From Couchioplanes azureus (lineage in GTDB: Bacteria; Actinomycetota; Actinomycetes; Mycobacteriales; Micromonosporaceae): a stretch of 64,000 nt of DNA. The notes beneath the pieces are model-generated. The model saw only the letters and a program-made list of their open reading frames with translations, was not told the DNA's origin and searched no databases. The DNA is taken from assembly GCF_014648355.1 (NCBI RefSeq), contig NZ_BMQY01000004.1, forward strand, positions 109,893-173,892, in the 5' to 3' direction. This document shows, in pieces, positions 1-8,380 of this stretch. A program made the translations under genes and the position numbers. Position 1 is the first letter of the stretch. Each line of letters starts with the position of its first letter.

Positions 1-747
1 GTGACCTGCCCGTCGGTGCGCTACCACCCGGCGATCATCGCGCAGGCCGCCGCCACCCTCGCGATCACCTCGGACCACCGCTTCACCCTGGGCGTCGGCT
101 CGGGGGAGCGGCTCAACGAGCACGTCGTCGGACAGGGCTTCGGCAACGTGCGCGAGCGCCAGGAGCGGCTGCGCGAGGCGCTGGAGATCATCAAGCTGCT
201 GTGGCGGGGTGGCTACCAGTCGTACGAGGGCAAGCACCTGCGGCTCGAGGACGCCCGCGTCTTCGACCTGCCCGACGAGCCTCCGGTGATCGCGGTGGCC
301 GCCGGCGGTCGCGACGCCGCGACGATGGCAGCCGAGCTGGGCGACGGCCTGTTCGCCACCGAGCCGCGCGCCGACCTGGTCGAGACCTACCGCGGGGCCG
401 GCGGCGCCGGACCCCGCTACGCCGAGGTGCCGGTGGCCTGGGCCCCCACCGCCGAGGAGGGCATCCGGGAGGCGCACCGGACCACCCGCTGGGCGCTGAC
501 CGGCTGGAAGGTGATGAGCGAGCTGCCGAACCCGGTCAACTTCGAGGCGGCGTCGCAGACCGTCCGCGAGGAGGACGTCCGGGAGAAGTTCGCCGCCGGG
601 CCGGACCCGGAACCGTACCTCGAGGCCGTCCGGACGTACGTGGCGGCGGGCTTCGACCACATCGTGCTGCAGAACGCGGGGCCGGACCCGGACGGCTTCA
701 TCGACTTCTTCCAGAAGGAACTGGGCGACCGGCTGCGCAGCGCGTGA
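1..747 (+). CDS. F420-dependent LLM-class oxidoreductase, 5' end missing
   Basis: The 248 visible residues match the C-terminal three quarters of luciferase-like F420-dependent oxidoreductases, which use reduced or oxidised cofactor F420 in the cytosol. Family-typical segments are CPSVRYHPAIIAQAAATL, GVGSGERLNEHVVG and the late VAAGFDHIVLQNAGPDPDGF. The family is usually about 310-330 residues, so some 70 N-terminal residues with the first beta-alpha units probably lie left of the window; the GTG at base 1 is just an in-frame codon. The substrate cannot be told. A glycosyltransferase gene follows 62 nt downstream on the same strand. Confidence 0.85.
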   Translation: MTCPSVRYHPAIIAQAAATLAITSDHRFTLGVGSGERLNEHVVGQGFGNVRERQERLREALEIIKLLWRGGYQSYEGKHLRLEDARVFDLPDEPPVIAVAAGGRDAATMAAELGDGLFATEPRADLVETYRGAGGAGPRYAEVPVAWAPTAEEGIREAHRTTRWALTGWKVMSELPNPVNFEAASQTVREEDVREKFAAGPDPEPYLEAVRTYVAAGFDHIVLQNAGPDPDGFIDFFQKELGDRLRSA

Positions 748-809
748 CCGCGCGACGGTCACTCGAAGTGGTGGCTTCGTCACGGGCAATCGGGGTACCC
801 ACCGCGGCC

Positions 810-1670
810 ATGACGATGATCCAGACCGGCCGGGCCGCCGCGCCGGTGCCGCCCGAGACCGCCGACGTCACCGTGGTGGTCGCCACCCGCAACCGGCGCG
901 ACCGCCTCCGGGAGACCCTTCCCCGGCACGCGGCCCCGGTCGTCCTCGTGGACAACGGCTCCGACGACGGCGGCCCGGACGCCGTCGCCGGCGTCGACGT
1001 CGTCCGCCTCGGCGAGAACCGGGGCGCGGCCGCGCGCACCGTCGGCGTCGAGCGCGCCGCCACGAAGTACGTGGCCTTCGCCGACGACGACTCCTGGTGG
1101 GAGCCGGGCTCGCTGGCCCGGGCGGCCGCGCTGCTGGACGCGTACCCCCGGACCGCCCTGATCTCGGCCCGGGTGCTGGTCGGGCGGCAGCGGCGCGAGG
1201 ACCCCATCTCGGCGGCCATGGCCGCCGCGCCGCTCGGCGTGCGCGACGGCGCACCCGGCCCCGAGATCCTCGGCTTCCTCGCCTGCGCCGTCGTGCTGCG
1301 GCGCGACGCCTACCTGCGGGCCGGCGGCTTCCATCCGGCGCTGCACGTGTACGGCGAGGAGGCGCTGCTCGCCATGGACCTCGCCGCCGCGGGCCACCGG
1401 CTGGCGTACGCGCCGTCGCTGACCGTGCGGCACATGCCGCTGCCGGCGGGCCGGGACACCGGCCTGCGGCACCGCCGCGAGGTGCGCAACCGGGTGCTGA
1501 CCGCGCTGCTGCGCCGCCCGCCCGCGGTGGTGGGACGGACCGTCGCGGCCGCCTGGCGCGCGGACCGGGCGGGAACGGTCGACGCCCTCAGGATGCTGCC
1601 CCGGATCCTGGGACAGCGGCGCACGCTGCCCCAGGACGTCGAGCGGGATCTGCGCGTCCTCGGCTGCTGA
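810..1670 (+). CDS. family 2 glycosyltransferase
   Basis: A 286-residue GT-A fold protein. The nucleotide-sugar half shows VVVATRNRRDRL, then VLVDNGSDDGG, and the metal-binding triad in VAFADDDSWWEPGSL (about residue 90). The acceptor part has the usual GGFHPALHVYGEE block, where the acidic pair probably includes the catalytic base. There is no membrane segment, so it is probably cytosolic or peripheral. The start is ATG 810; ATG 816 and an upstream in-frame GTG at 771 are alternatives and none has a strong ribosome site. It is separated from the large sugar operon by the oppositely oriented aldehyde dehydrogenase but could serve the same pathway (inference). Donor and acceptor are unknown. 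Confidence 0.8.
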   Translation: MTMIQTGRAAAPVPPETADVTVVVATRNRRDRLRETLPRHAAPVVLVDNGSDDGGPDAVAGVDVVRLGENRGAAARTVGVERAATKYVAFADDDSWWEPGSLARAAALLDAYPRTALISARVLVGRQRREDPISAAMAAAPLGVRDGAPGPEILGFLACAVVLRRDAYLRAGGFHPALHVYGEEALLAMDLAAAGHRLAYAPSLTVRHMPLPAGRDTGLRHRREVRNRVLTALLRRPPAVVGRTVAAAWRADRAGTVDALRMLPRILGQRRTLPQDVERDLRVLGC

Positions 1671-1676
1671 GCCGGG

Positions 1677-3080
1677 TCACCAGCCGGACGGCGGCGCCTC
1701 GATGTGCACCGCCTTCGTCACGGTCAGCTCGTCGAGCAGCTCCGGGCCGTACCCGAAGCCCTGCCCGCTGCCGCGCCGCGGGTGCGCGGCACCGCCCGGG
1801 GCGCCGCCGAAGACCGCGTTCACCTTCACCGTGCCGACGCCCAGCTCGCGCCAGGCACGCTGGGCGTGGCTCATGCTGCCGGTCAGCACGGTGGCGGCCA
1901 GCCCGTACGGCGAGTCCGCGGCCCGGGCCAGCGCCTCGCTGAACGAGTCCACGACGACCACCGGCGCGACCGGGCCGAAGGTCTCCTCGCGCACCACGGC
2001 CATGGCGTCGGTGCAGTCGGCGAGCACGGTCGGCGGGTAGAACGCCCCGGGCCCCGGGGGTACCTCGCCGCCGGCGAGCACCCGCGCGCCCGCCGCCACC
2101 GCGTCGCTGACCTGCGCGTGCACCGCCTCCCGCAGCCGGGTGTCGACCAGCGGGCCGATGTCGCCCGCCCACCGGCGCGCCTCGGCGCTCAGCGCCGCCA
2201 GGAACGGCTCGGCCACGTCGCGGTGGACGTAGATGCGCTCGACCGCCACGCAGATCTGCCCGGAGTTGGCGAACGCGCCCAGCGCGGCCTGCTGCGCCGC
2301 CCACTGCGGGTCCACCTCGGCGTCCACCACGAGCGGGTCGCTGCCGCCGTTCTCGAGCAGCGCCTTCGCGCCGGTCCGGGCGCACGCCGCGGCGATCGCC
2401 CGGCCGGTGGCGGTGGAGCCCACGTGCGCGACGACGTCCACCTCCGCCGCCGCGAGCGCCGCGCCGACCGGCCCGTCGCCGTTGAGCAGGGAGAGGACCC
2501 CGGCGGGGAAGTGCGGGGCGAGCAGCTGGGTGAGCCGCCAGCCCGTCGCCGGGGTGCGCTCGCTCGGCTTGTAGATCACGGTGTTGCCGGTGACCAGGGC
2601 GGCGCCCAGCAGTCCGCAGGAGACGGCCACCGGGTCGTTCCAGGGGGTGACGGCGGCGACGACGCCGCGCGGTCCGTACGCCATCAGGTCGATGGCCTCG
2701 TCGTTGCCGGCCAGGGCCCGCCCGCGGTGGGTGGGGCCCAGCTCGGCGTACTGGCGCAGCGTGCCCACCCCCGCGCCGATCGAGTCCCTGGCACCGCCGG
2801 TGGGCTTGCCCATCTCCGCGGTCATGAGCTGCGCGAGCTCGTCCGCCGCCGCCTCCACCGCGTTCGCCGCGGCGTGCAGTGCCGTGGCCCGCGCGGCCGG
2901 TGCGGTGCGCGCCCAGCCCGGCGCGGCGTCGCGCGCCGCCTTCACCGCCGCGCAGACGTCGGCGTCGGAGGCGACCGGGACGGTCGAGACCGGCTCTCCG
3001 CTCGCCGGGTCGAGGACGGTCGATGTGCGTGTTCCGCTGCCGGGGCCCCAGGTGCCCCCGATGAGATGCTCCACGTTCAT
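1677..3080 (-). CDS. NAD(P)-dependent aldehyde dehydrogenase
   Basis: A 467-residue ALDH-superfamily enzyme that oxidises an aldehyde to the acid with NAD(P). The fold markers are complete: TPWNDP near 146-151 (oxyanion Asn148), KPSERTP near 171-177, the cofactor loop VGSTATGR near 220-227, general base Glu243 in LLENGGSDP, and nucleophile Cys277 in NSGQICVAVERIY. The start is set at ATG 3080 because MNVEHLIGGTW begins the conserved family N-terminus; the reading frame continues 14 codons further up without homology. It faces away from the sugar operon across a 140-bp gap that presumably holds both promoters. Substrate unknown; the succinate-semialdehyde/betaine-aldehyde type is possible. Confidence 0.88.
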   Translation of the reverse strand: MNVEHLIGGTWGPGSGTRTSTVLDPASGEPVSTVPVASDADVCAAVKAARDAAPGWARTAPAARATALHAAANAVEAAADELAQLMTAEMGKPTGGARDSIGAGVGTLRQYAELGPTHRGRALAGNDEAIDLMAYGPRGVVAAVTPWNDPVAVSCGLLGAALVTGNTVIYKPSERTPATGWRLTQLLAPHFPAGVLSLLNGDGPVGAALAAAEVDVVAHVGSTATGRAIAAACARTGAKALLENGGSDPLVVDAEVDPQWAAQQAALGAFANSGQICVAVERIYVHRDVAEPFLAALSAEARRWAGDIGPLVDTRLREAVHAQVSDAVAAGARVLAGGEVPPGPGAFYPPTVLADCTDAMAVVREETFGPVAPVVVVDSFSEALARAADSPYGLAATVLTGSMSHAQRAWRELGVGTVKVNAVFGGAPGGAAHPRRGSGQGFGYGPELLDELTVTKAVHIEAPPSGW

Positions 3081-3220
3081 GCGCGCGGCTTGCCCCCGCG
3101 GGCATGGTCCAAAACCTGACAACTGTGCCTATCAGTGCAGGTCAGCGCCGCGATCAAGAAGTTTGGAAGAAGTCGTTGATCATGTGAGTAAGTTGGGGCC
3201 AGCGGGGTACACCGCGGCCC

Positions 3221-4864
3221 ATGCGAGTCCTGGGAATCAATGCGATCTTCCATGATCCGGCCGCCGCCCTGATCGTGGACGGTCGGGTCGTCGCCGCCGC
3301 GGAGGAGGAGCGCTTCAGCCGTCGCAAGCACGGCAAGCGCCCCGTTCCGTTCTCGGCCTGGGAGCTTCCGGAGCTCTCCGCCGCCTGGTGCCTCGAGGAG
3401 GCGGGGCTCGAACCGGGCGACCTCGACGCCGTCGCCTACTCGTTCGACCCCGGGCTGACCCGCGACGCCGCGAGCCTGGGGCTCAGCGACCCGTGGGACC
3501 ACCTGCGCGTCGACTACGCCCGCCGGGCGCCGCAGTTCCTCGCCGGCGCGCTGCCCGGGCTCGACCCGGAGCTGGTCCGCTTCGTGCCGCACCACGTCGC
3601 GCACGCCGCCTCGGCGGGACTGTCCATCGCCGACGACAGCGCGGTGCTGGTCCTCGACGGCCGCGGCGAGGTCGCCAGCCACCTCGCCGGCGCCTACCGC
3701 GACGGGCGGCTCACCACGCTGGCCAGCCAGGAGCTGCCGCACTCGCTGGGCCTGCTCTACGAGGACCTGACCCGCCATCTCGGCTTCATGCACTCCTCCG
3801 ACGAGTACAAGGTGATGGCGCTCGCTTCCTACGGCCGGCCGAGATATCTGGATCTGTTCCGCGAGTGGGTGCACGCGAACGACGACGGCGGCTTCACGGT
3901 CGAGCGCATCGACTGGTCCGCGCTGACCAAGGCCCGCCCGGCCGACGGCGAGATGACCGAGGCGCACGCCGACCTCGCGTCGAGCGTCCAGGTGCGCCTG
4001 GAGGAGGTGCTGCTCGACCTCGCCCGCTGGACGTACCAGGCGTCCGGCGGCCTCAAGACCCTCACCATGGCCGGCGGCACCGCGCTGAACTGCGTGGCCA
4101 ACGCCCGCATCGCCGCCGAGGGCCCGTTCGACCGGGTCTGGGTGCAGCCGGCCGCCGGCGACTCCGGCACCGCGCTCGGCGCCGCCCTGGCGGTGGCCCG
4201 CGACGCCGGCCCGGTCGCCGCGTTCACCGGCGCCGACCTCGGCCGCGGCTGGAGCGACGAGGAGCTGGAGGCCGAGCTCCGGCGGGCGGCGCTGCCGTAC
4301 ACCCGGCCGGAGTCCATCGCCGCCGAGGCCGCGCGGGTGCTCGCCGCCAACGGCATCGTGGCCTGGTACCAGGGCCGCAGCGAGTACGGCCCGCGCGCCC
4401 TCGGGCACCGCTCGCTGCTCGCGCATCCGGGCGACGCCGACACCCAGACCCGGATGAACGACGTCAAGGGCCGCGAGCAGTTCCGCCCGATCGCGCCGAT
4501 GGTGCGCGCCGAGCGCTTCGCCGACATCTTCGACGGGGTCTACCCGAGCCCGTACATGCTCTTCGTGCACCGGGTCAGACCGGAGTGGAAGGACCGCATC
4601 CCGGCGGTCACCCACGTCGACGGCACCGCGCGGGTGCAGACCGTCCACGCCGACACCGAGCCGCTCGTGGCGCAGATGCTGGCCGAGTTCGAGCGCCTCA
4701 CCGGGCTGCCGGTGGTGGTGAACACCTCGCTGAACACCGCCGGGCGCCCGATGGTGGACACCCCCCGCGAGGCGATGGAGCTGTTCGGCTCCGCGCCGGT
4801 CGACCTGCTCGCGCTCGGCCCCTTCGCGGTGCACCGCGCGAAGGCGTTCGGGGACGGCCGATGA
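3221..4864 (+). CDS. carbamoyltransferase, NodU/CmcH family
   Basis: A 547-residue O-carbamoyltransferase. The family moves the carbamoyl group of carbamoyl phosphate via a carbamoyl-adenylate onto a hydroxyl of a sugar, antibiotic or Nod factor. Visible marks are the N-terminal GINAIFHDPAAALIVDG, EEERFSRRKHGKR, the metal-binding HHVAHAASA near residue 126, GGTALNCVAN in the Kae1-like domain, and the C-terminal NTSLNTAGRPMVDTP and LALGPFAV blocks. It is the first gene of a tightly packed operon and its stop overlaps the next start (ATGA at 4861). The neighbours suggest that the acceptor is a heptose-containing glycan (inference). Confidence 0.9.
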   Translation: MRVLGINAIFHDPAAALIVDGRVVAAAEEERFSRRKHGKRPVPFSAWELPELSAAWCLEEAGLEPGDLDAVAYSFDPGLTRDAASLGLSDPWDHLRVDYARRAPQFLAGALPGLDPELVRFVPHHVAHAASAGLSIADDSAVLVLDGRGEVASHLAGAYRDGRLTTLASQELPHSLGLLYEDLTRHLGFMHSSDEYKVMALASYGRPRYLDLFREWVHANDDGGFTVERIDWSALTKARPADGEMTEAHADLASSVQVRLEEVLLDLARWTYQASGGLKTLTMAGGTALNCVANARIAAEGPFDRVWVQPAAGDSGTALGAALAVARDAGPVAAFTGADLGRGWSDEELEAELRRAALPYTRPESIAAEAARVLAANGIVAWYQGRSEYGPRALGHRSLLAHPGDADTQTRMNDVKGREQFRPIAPMVRAERFADIFDGVYPSPYMLFVHRVRPEWKDRIPAVTHVDGTARVQTVHADTEPLVAQMLAEFERLTGLPVVVNTSLNTAGRPMVDTPREAMELFGSAPVDLLALGPFAVHRAKAFGDGR

Positions 4865-5874
4865 GCGGACGGTCGATGACCGGAGTCTCGGTGGTGGTGC
4901 CCACCCTCGGCCGGCCCAGCCTGGCCGTCCTGCTGTCGGCGCTCGCCACGGCGGAGCCGGCCCCCGTGCCCGTGGAGTTCCTGCTGGTCGACGACCGGCG
5001 CCACCCGGCGCAGGAGCTGCCGGTGCCGCCCGGCATCGACGTCAAGGTCCTCACCGGCCGGGCCGCGGGCCCGGCCGCCGCGCGCAATGTGGGCTGGCAG
5101 GCCGCCAGCCACGACTGGGTGGCGTTCCTGGACGACGACGTGGTGCCGGACCCGGACTGGCTGGTCCGCCTGCACGACGACCTGACCGGCGCGGGCCCGG
5201 ACGTCGGCGGAGTACAGGGGGTCCTGCGGGTGCCGCCGCCCGCCGGGCGCCGCCCCACCGACTGGGAACGGGTCACCGCCGCGCTCGCCGACGGCGCCTG
5301 GATCACCGCGGACATGGCGTACCGGCGGCGCGCGCTGGCGGCCACGGGCGGCTTCGACGAGCGGCTGCCCCGGGCGTTCCGGGAGGACGCGGAGCTCGCC
5401 CACCGGGTGCGTCAGGCGGGCTACCGGCTGGTCCAGGGAGTGCGCACGGTCACCCATCCGGTGCGTCCGGAGGACCGCTGGGTCAGCGTACGCACGCAGC
5501 GCGGCAACGCCGACGACGCGCTCCTGCGCCGCCTCTACGGCCGCGGCTGGCGCGCCCGGCTCGAGGTCCCGCCGGGCCGCCGCCGCAAGCACATGGCGGT
5601 CACCGCCGCGGCCGCCCTCGCCGCGACCCTCACCGTCCCCGCCCTGCTCACCCGGCGCCGGGGCTGGTCCGCCGCCGCGGCCGCCGCGGCCGCGGTCTGG
5701 GCCGCCGGGACCGCGGAGTTCGCCGCCGCCCGCATCGCGCCCGGGCCGCGCGACGCGCACGAGGTCACCACCATGGCGCTGACCAGCGTGGCGATCCCGC
5801 CGGTCGCCACCGTCCACTGGCTGCGGGGCTGGGCGCGCTGGCGCGGCGCCCGCCCGTGGGGGCCGGCTCGGTGA
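4861..5874 (+). CDS. membrane-associated family 2 glycosyltransferase
   Basis: A 337-residue protein with an N-terminal GT-A domain and a C-terminal hydrophobic part. Motifs in order are VVVPTLGRPSLAVLLSAL, FLLVDDRRH, and the metal-binding FLDDDVVPDPDWL near residue 95, then GGFDERLPRAFREDAEL for the acceptor site. After about residue 240, two alanine-rich hydrophobic stretches (LAATLTVPALL and AAAAVWAAGTAEFAAA) look like membrane helices, so it probably works on a lipid-linked or nascent glycan at the inner face of the membrane. Start ATG 4861 overlaps the carbamoyltransferase stop by 4 nt, which implies translational coupling. Confidence 0.85.
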   Translation: MSGRSMTGVSVVVPTLGRPSLAVLLSALATAEPAPVPVEFLLVDDRRHPAQELPVPPGIDVKVLTGRAAGPAAARNVGWQAASHDWVAFLDDDVVPDPDWLVRLHDDLTGAGPDVGGVQGVLRVPPPAGRRPTDWERVTAALADGAWITADMAYRRRALAATGGFDERLPRAFREDAELAHRVRQAGYRLVQGVRTVTHPVRPEDRWVSVRTQRGNADDALLRRLYGRGWRARLEVPPGRRRKHMAVTAAAALAATLTVPALLTRRRGWSAAAAAAAAVWAAGTAEFAAARIAPGPRDAHEVTTMALTSVAIPPVATVHWLRGWARWRGARPWGPAR

Positions 5875-7448
5875 GCGCGCTGTACGACGCGGTCCTGTTC
5901 GACCGGGACGGCACGCTGGTCGTGGACGTCCCCTACAACGGCGATCCCGCGCTGGTGCGGCCGATGCCCGGCGCGCGGGCCGCCCTCGACCGGCTGCGCG
6001 CCGCCGGGCTGCGCCTCGGCGTGGTCACCAACCAGTCCGGGCTGGCCCGGGGCCGGTTCACCGCCGCGCAGCTCGCCGCCGTCCACGCCCGCGTCGAGGA
6101 GCTCCTCGGGCCCTTCGACGTGTGGCAGATCTGCCCGCACGACGACGCGGCGGCCTGCCGCTGCCGCAAGCCCGCGCCCGGGATGATCGAGGACGCCGCG
6201 GCCGCCCTCGGCACCGTGGCCCCGCGCTGCGTGGTGGTCGGCGACATCGGCCGGGACATGGTGGCCGCCGGCGCGGCCGGGGCCGCCGGCATCATGGTGC
6301 CCACCCCGGTGACGCTGGCCGGCGAGGTCGCCGCCGCCCCCGCGGTCGCCGCCGACCTGGAGCGCGCCGCCGACCTGATCCTGCAGCGGCAGGCGCTGGT
6401 GACGCCGGTCGGGTCCCGCCCCCGGGCGGGCACCGTGCTGGTCGTGCGTGCCGACTCCGCCGGTGACGTGCTGCTGACCGGTCCGGGCGTCCGCGCGGTC
6501 GCCGCCGGCGCCGAGCGCGTCGTGCTGCTCTGCGGCCCGCGCGGGCGGGCCGCCGCCGAGCTGCTGCCCGGCGTCGACGAGATCGTCGAGGCCCGGCTGC
6601 CCTGGATCGACCCGCAGCCGCAGCAGGTCGACGCCGCCTTCGTCCGGGACCTGACCGACCGGCTCGCCGCGACCGGCGCCGAGGAGGCCGTCGTCTTCAC
6701 CTCCTTCCACCAGTCGGCGCTGCCGCTGGCCCTGCTGCTGCGCGCGGCCGGGGTCGATCGGATCACCGCGATCAGCGAGGACTACCCCGGGTCGCTGCTG
6801 GACGTGCGGCACCGCGTACCCGCGGGCCTGCCGGAGGCGGAACGGGCCCGCTCGGTCGCCGCCGCCGCGGGGTTCGCCCTGCCGGACACCGACGACGGCG
6901 GCCTGCGGGTCGTGCTCGGGCCGGTGCGCGACGACGGCGACTACGTCGTGGTGCACCCCGGCGCCTCGGTCCAGGCCCGCTCGTGCCCGCCGGAGACGAT
7001 GCGGGCGGTCGTCGCCGCCCTCGCCGCCGAGGGACACCGGGTGCTGGTGACCGGCGGGCCGGGGGAGCGGGAGCTGGCCGCCTTCGTGGCCGGCACGGCC
7101 GGCACCGACGCCGGACCGACGAGCATGGCGGGCCTCGCGGGCCTGCTCGCCGGTGCGGCCGGCGCGGTCGTGGCCAACACCGGGCCGGCCCACCTCGCCG
7201 CCGCGGTCGGCACCCCGGTGGTGAGCCTCTACGCCCCGACCGTCCCCTTCGGGCAGTGGGGTCCCTACCGGGTGCCGCACGTGCGCCTCGGCGACCCCGC
7301 CGCCGCCTGCCGGGACACCCGCGCCACCCGCTGCCCCGTCCCGGGACACCCCTGCCTGTCGACCGTCCGGCCCGCCGACGTGGTCGCCGCCCTGCGGCTG
7401 CTCGGCGTGCGGACCCCCCAGAACCGAACGGAAGAGGTCGCCGCGTGA
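5871..7448 (+). CDS. fusion: GmhB-like HAD phosphatase + GT9 heptosyltransferase
   Basis: A 525-residue two-domain protein. Residues 1-175 are a HAD-IIIA phosphatase like GmhB, which removes the 7-phosphate of heptose 1,7-bisphosphate: nucleophile/acid pair in FDRDGT (Asp11, Asp13), VTNQSGLARG (52-61), zinc ligands Cys88, His90, Cys96 and Cys98 with Lys100, and GDIGRDM (124-130). Residues 187-520 are a family 9 glycosyltransferase with VLVVRADSAGDVLLTGPG, VVVHPGASVQA and NTGPAHLAAAVGTPVVSLY, as in ADP-heptose:LPS heptosyltransferases. GTG 5871 overlaps the upstream stop (GTGA) and is preferred to GTG 5856. Fusing donor-making and donor-using activities is unusual. Confidence 0.85.
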   Translation: MSALYDAVLFDRDGTLVVDVPYNGDPALVRPMPGARAALDRLRAAGLRLGVVTNQSGLARGRFTAAQLAAVHARVEELLGPFDVWQICPHDDAAACRCRKPAPGMIEDAAAALGTVAPRCVVVGDIGRDMVAAGAAGAAGIMVPTPVTLAGEVAAAPAVAADLERAADLILQRQALVTPVGSRPRAGTVLVVRADSAGDVLLTGPGVRAVAAGAERVVLLCGPRGRAAAELLPGVDEIVEARLPWIDPQPQQVDAAFVRDLTDRLAATGAEEAVVFTSFHQSALPLALLLRAAGVDRITAISEDYPGSLLDVRHRVPAGLPEAERARSVAAAAGFALPDTDDGGLRVVLGPVRDDGDYVVVHPGASVQARSCPPETMRAVVAALAAEGHRVLVTGGPGERELAAFVAGTAGTDAGPTSMAGLAGLLAGAAGAVVANTGPAHLAAAVGTPVVSLYAPTVPFGQWGPYRVPHVRLGDPAAACRDTRATRCPVPGHPCLSTVRPADVVAALRLLGVRTPQNRTEEVAA

Positions 7449-8380
7449 ACATTCTGCTCTGGCACGTGCACGGCTCCTGGACGACGGCGTTCGTCCAGGG
7501 CAAACACCGCTACCTCGTGCCGGTCAACGCCGGGCGCGACGAGTGGGGGCGCGGCCGGGCTCGCACCTTCGACTGGCCGGAGACCGTCGAGGAGGTCGAC
7601 GTGGGCGCCCTGCGGCCGGACGACGTCGACGTGGTCGTGCTGCAGCGCCCCGACGAGCTCGAGCGGGTCGCTCACCTGCGCGCGCCGAAGATCTACGTCG
7701 AGCACAACACCCCCAAGGGCGACGTCCCGCACACGCGGCACCCGATGGCCGACCGCGACGACCTCGTCGTCGCCCACGTCACCCACTTCAACGAGCTGTT
7801 CTGGGACACCGGGTCGACCCGCACGACGGTGATCGAGCACGGCATCGTCGAGCCCGCGGTGCGCTGGACCGGCGAGCTCCCGCGGTTCGCGGTCGTCACC
7901 AACGAGCCGGTCCGGCGCCACCGGGTCACCGGCACCGACCTCATGCCGCGGTTCGCGGCGGTCGCCCCGCTCGACGTGTACGGCATGGGCGTCGCCGGGC
8001 TGCGCCTGGAGAACGTCACCGCGTACGACGATCCGCCGCAGGCCCGGATGCACGAGGCGATCGCGCAGCGGCGGGCGTACCTGCACCTGTGCCGGTGGAC
8101 CTCGCTGGGACTGAGCCTGATCGAGGCCATGCAGATCGGGATGCCGGTCCTGGCGCTGGCCACCACCGAGGCCGTGGCCGCCGTGCCGGGCGACGCCGGC
8201 GTGCTCTCCACCCGCGTCGACACCCTCGTCGAGGCGGCGCAATGGCTGATCGACGAGCCCGAGGCGGCCCGCCGGCTGGGCGAGCGCGCCCGCCAGGTCG
8301 CCCTGGCCCGCTACGGTCTCGACCGCTTCCTCGCGGACTGGGACCGACTGCTGGAAGAGGAAACATGCGCATCGCGATGA
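7445..8380 (+). CDS. glycosyltransferase, GT4-like
   Basis: A 311-residue GT-B-like protein. It starts with VNILLWHVHGSWTTAF, where most GT4 enzymes have a glycine-rich acceptor loop. The C-terminal half has the donor-binding pattern SLGLSLIEAMQIGMPVLALA near residue 220, corresponding to the EX7E region of retaining GT4 enzymes, followed by VPGDAGVLSTRVDTL and a closing helix. The middle segment EHNTPKGDVPHTRHPMADRD is more specific to this group. GTG 7445 overlaps the fusion gene's stop (GTGA). Its end overlaps the next gene by 16 nt. The sugar transferred cannot be deduced; it may be a heptose given the operon. Confidence 0.75.
   Translation: MNILLWHVHGSWTTAFVQGKHRYLVPVNAGRDEWGRGRARTFDWPETVEEVDVGALRPDDVDVVVLQRPDELERVAHLRAPKIYVEHNTPKGDVPHTRHPMADRDDLVVAHVTHFNELFWDTGSTRTTVIEHGIVEPAVRWTGELPRFAVVTNEPVRRHRVTGTDLMPRFAAVAPLDVYGMGVAGLRLENVTAYDDPPQARMHEAIAQRRAYLHLCRWTSLGLSLIEAMQIGMPVLALATTEAVAAVPGDAGVLSTRVDTLVEAAQWLIDEPEAARRLGERARQVALARYGLDRFLADWDRLLEEETCASR

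Noticed and set aside
3081..3220. Promoter of the sugar operon and the aldehyde dehydrogenase
   Set aside because: The divergent gap must contain promoters, but no -35/-10 pair at proper spacing stands out, so no feature is claimed.
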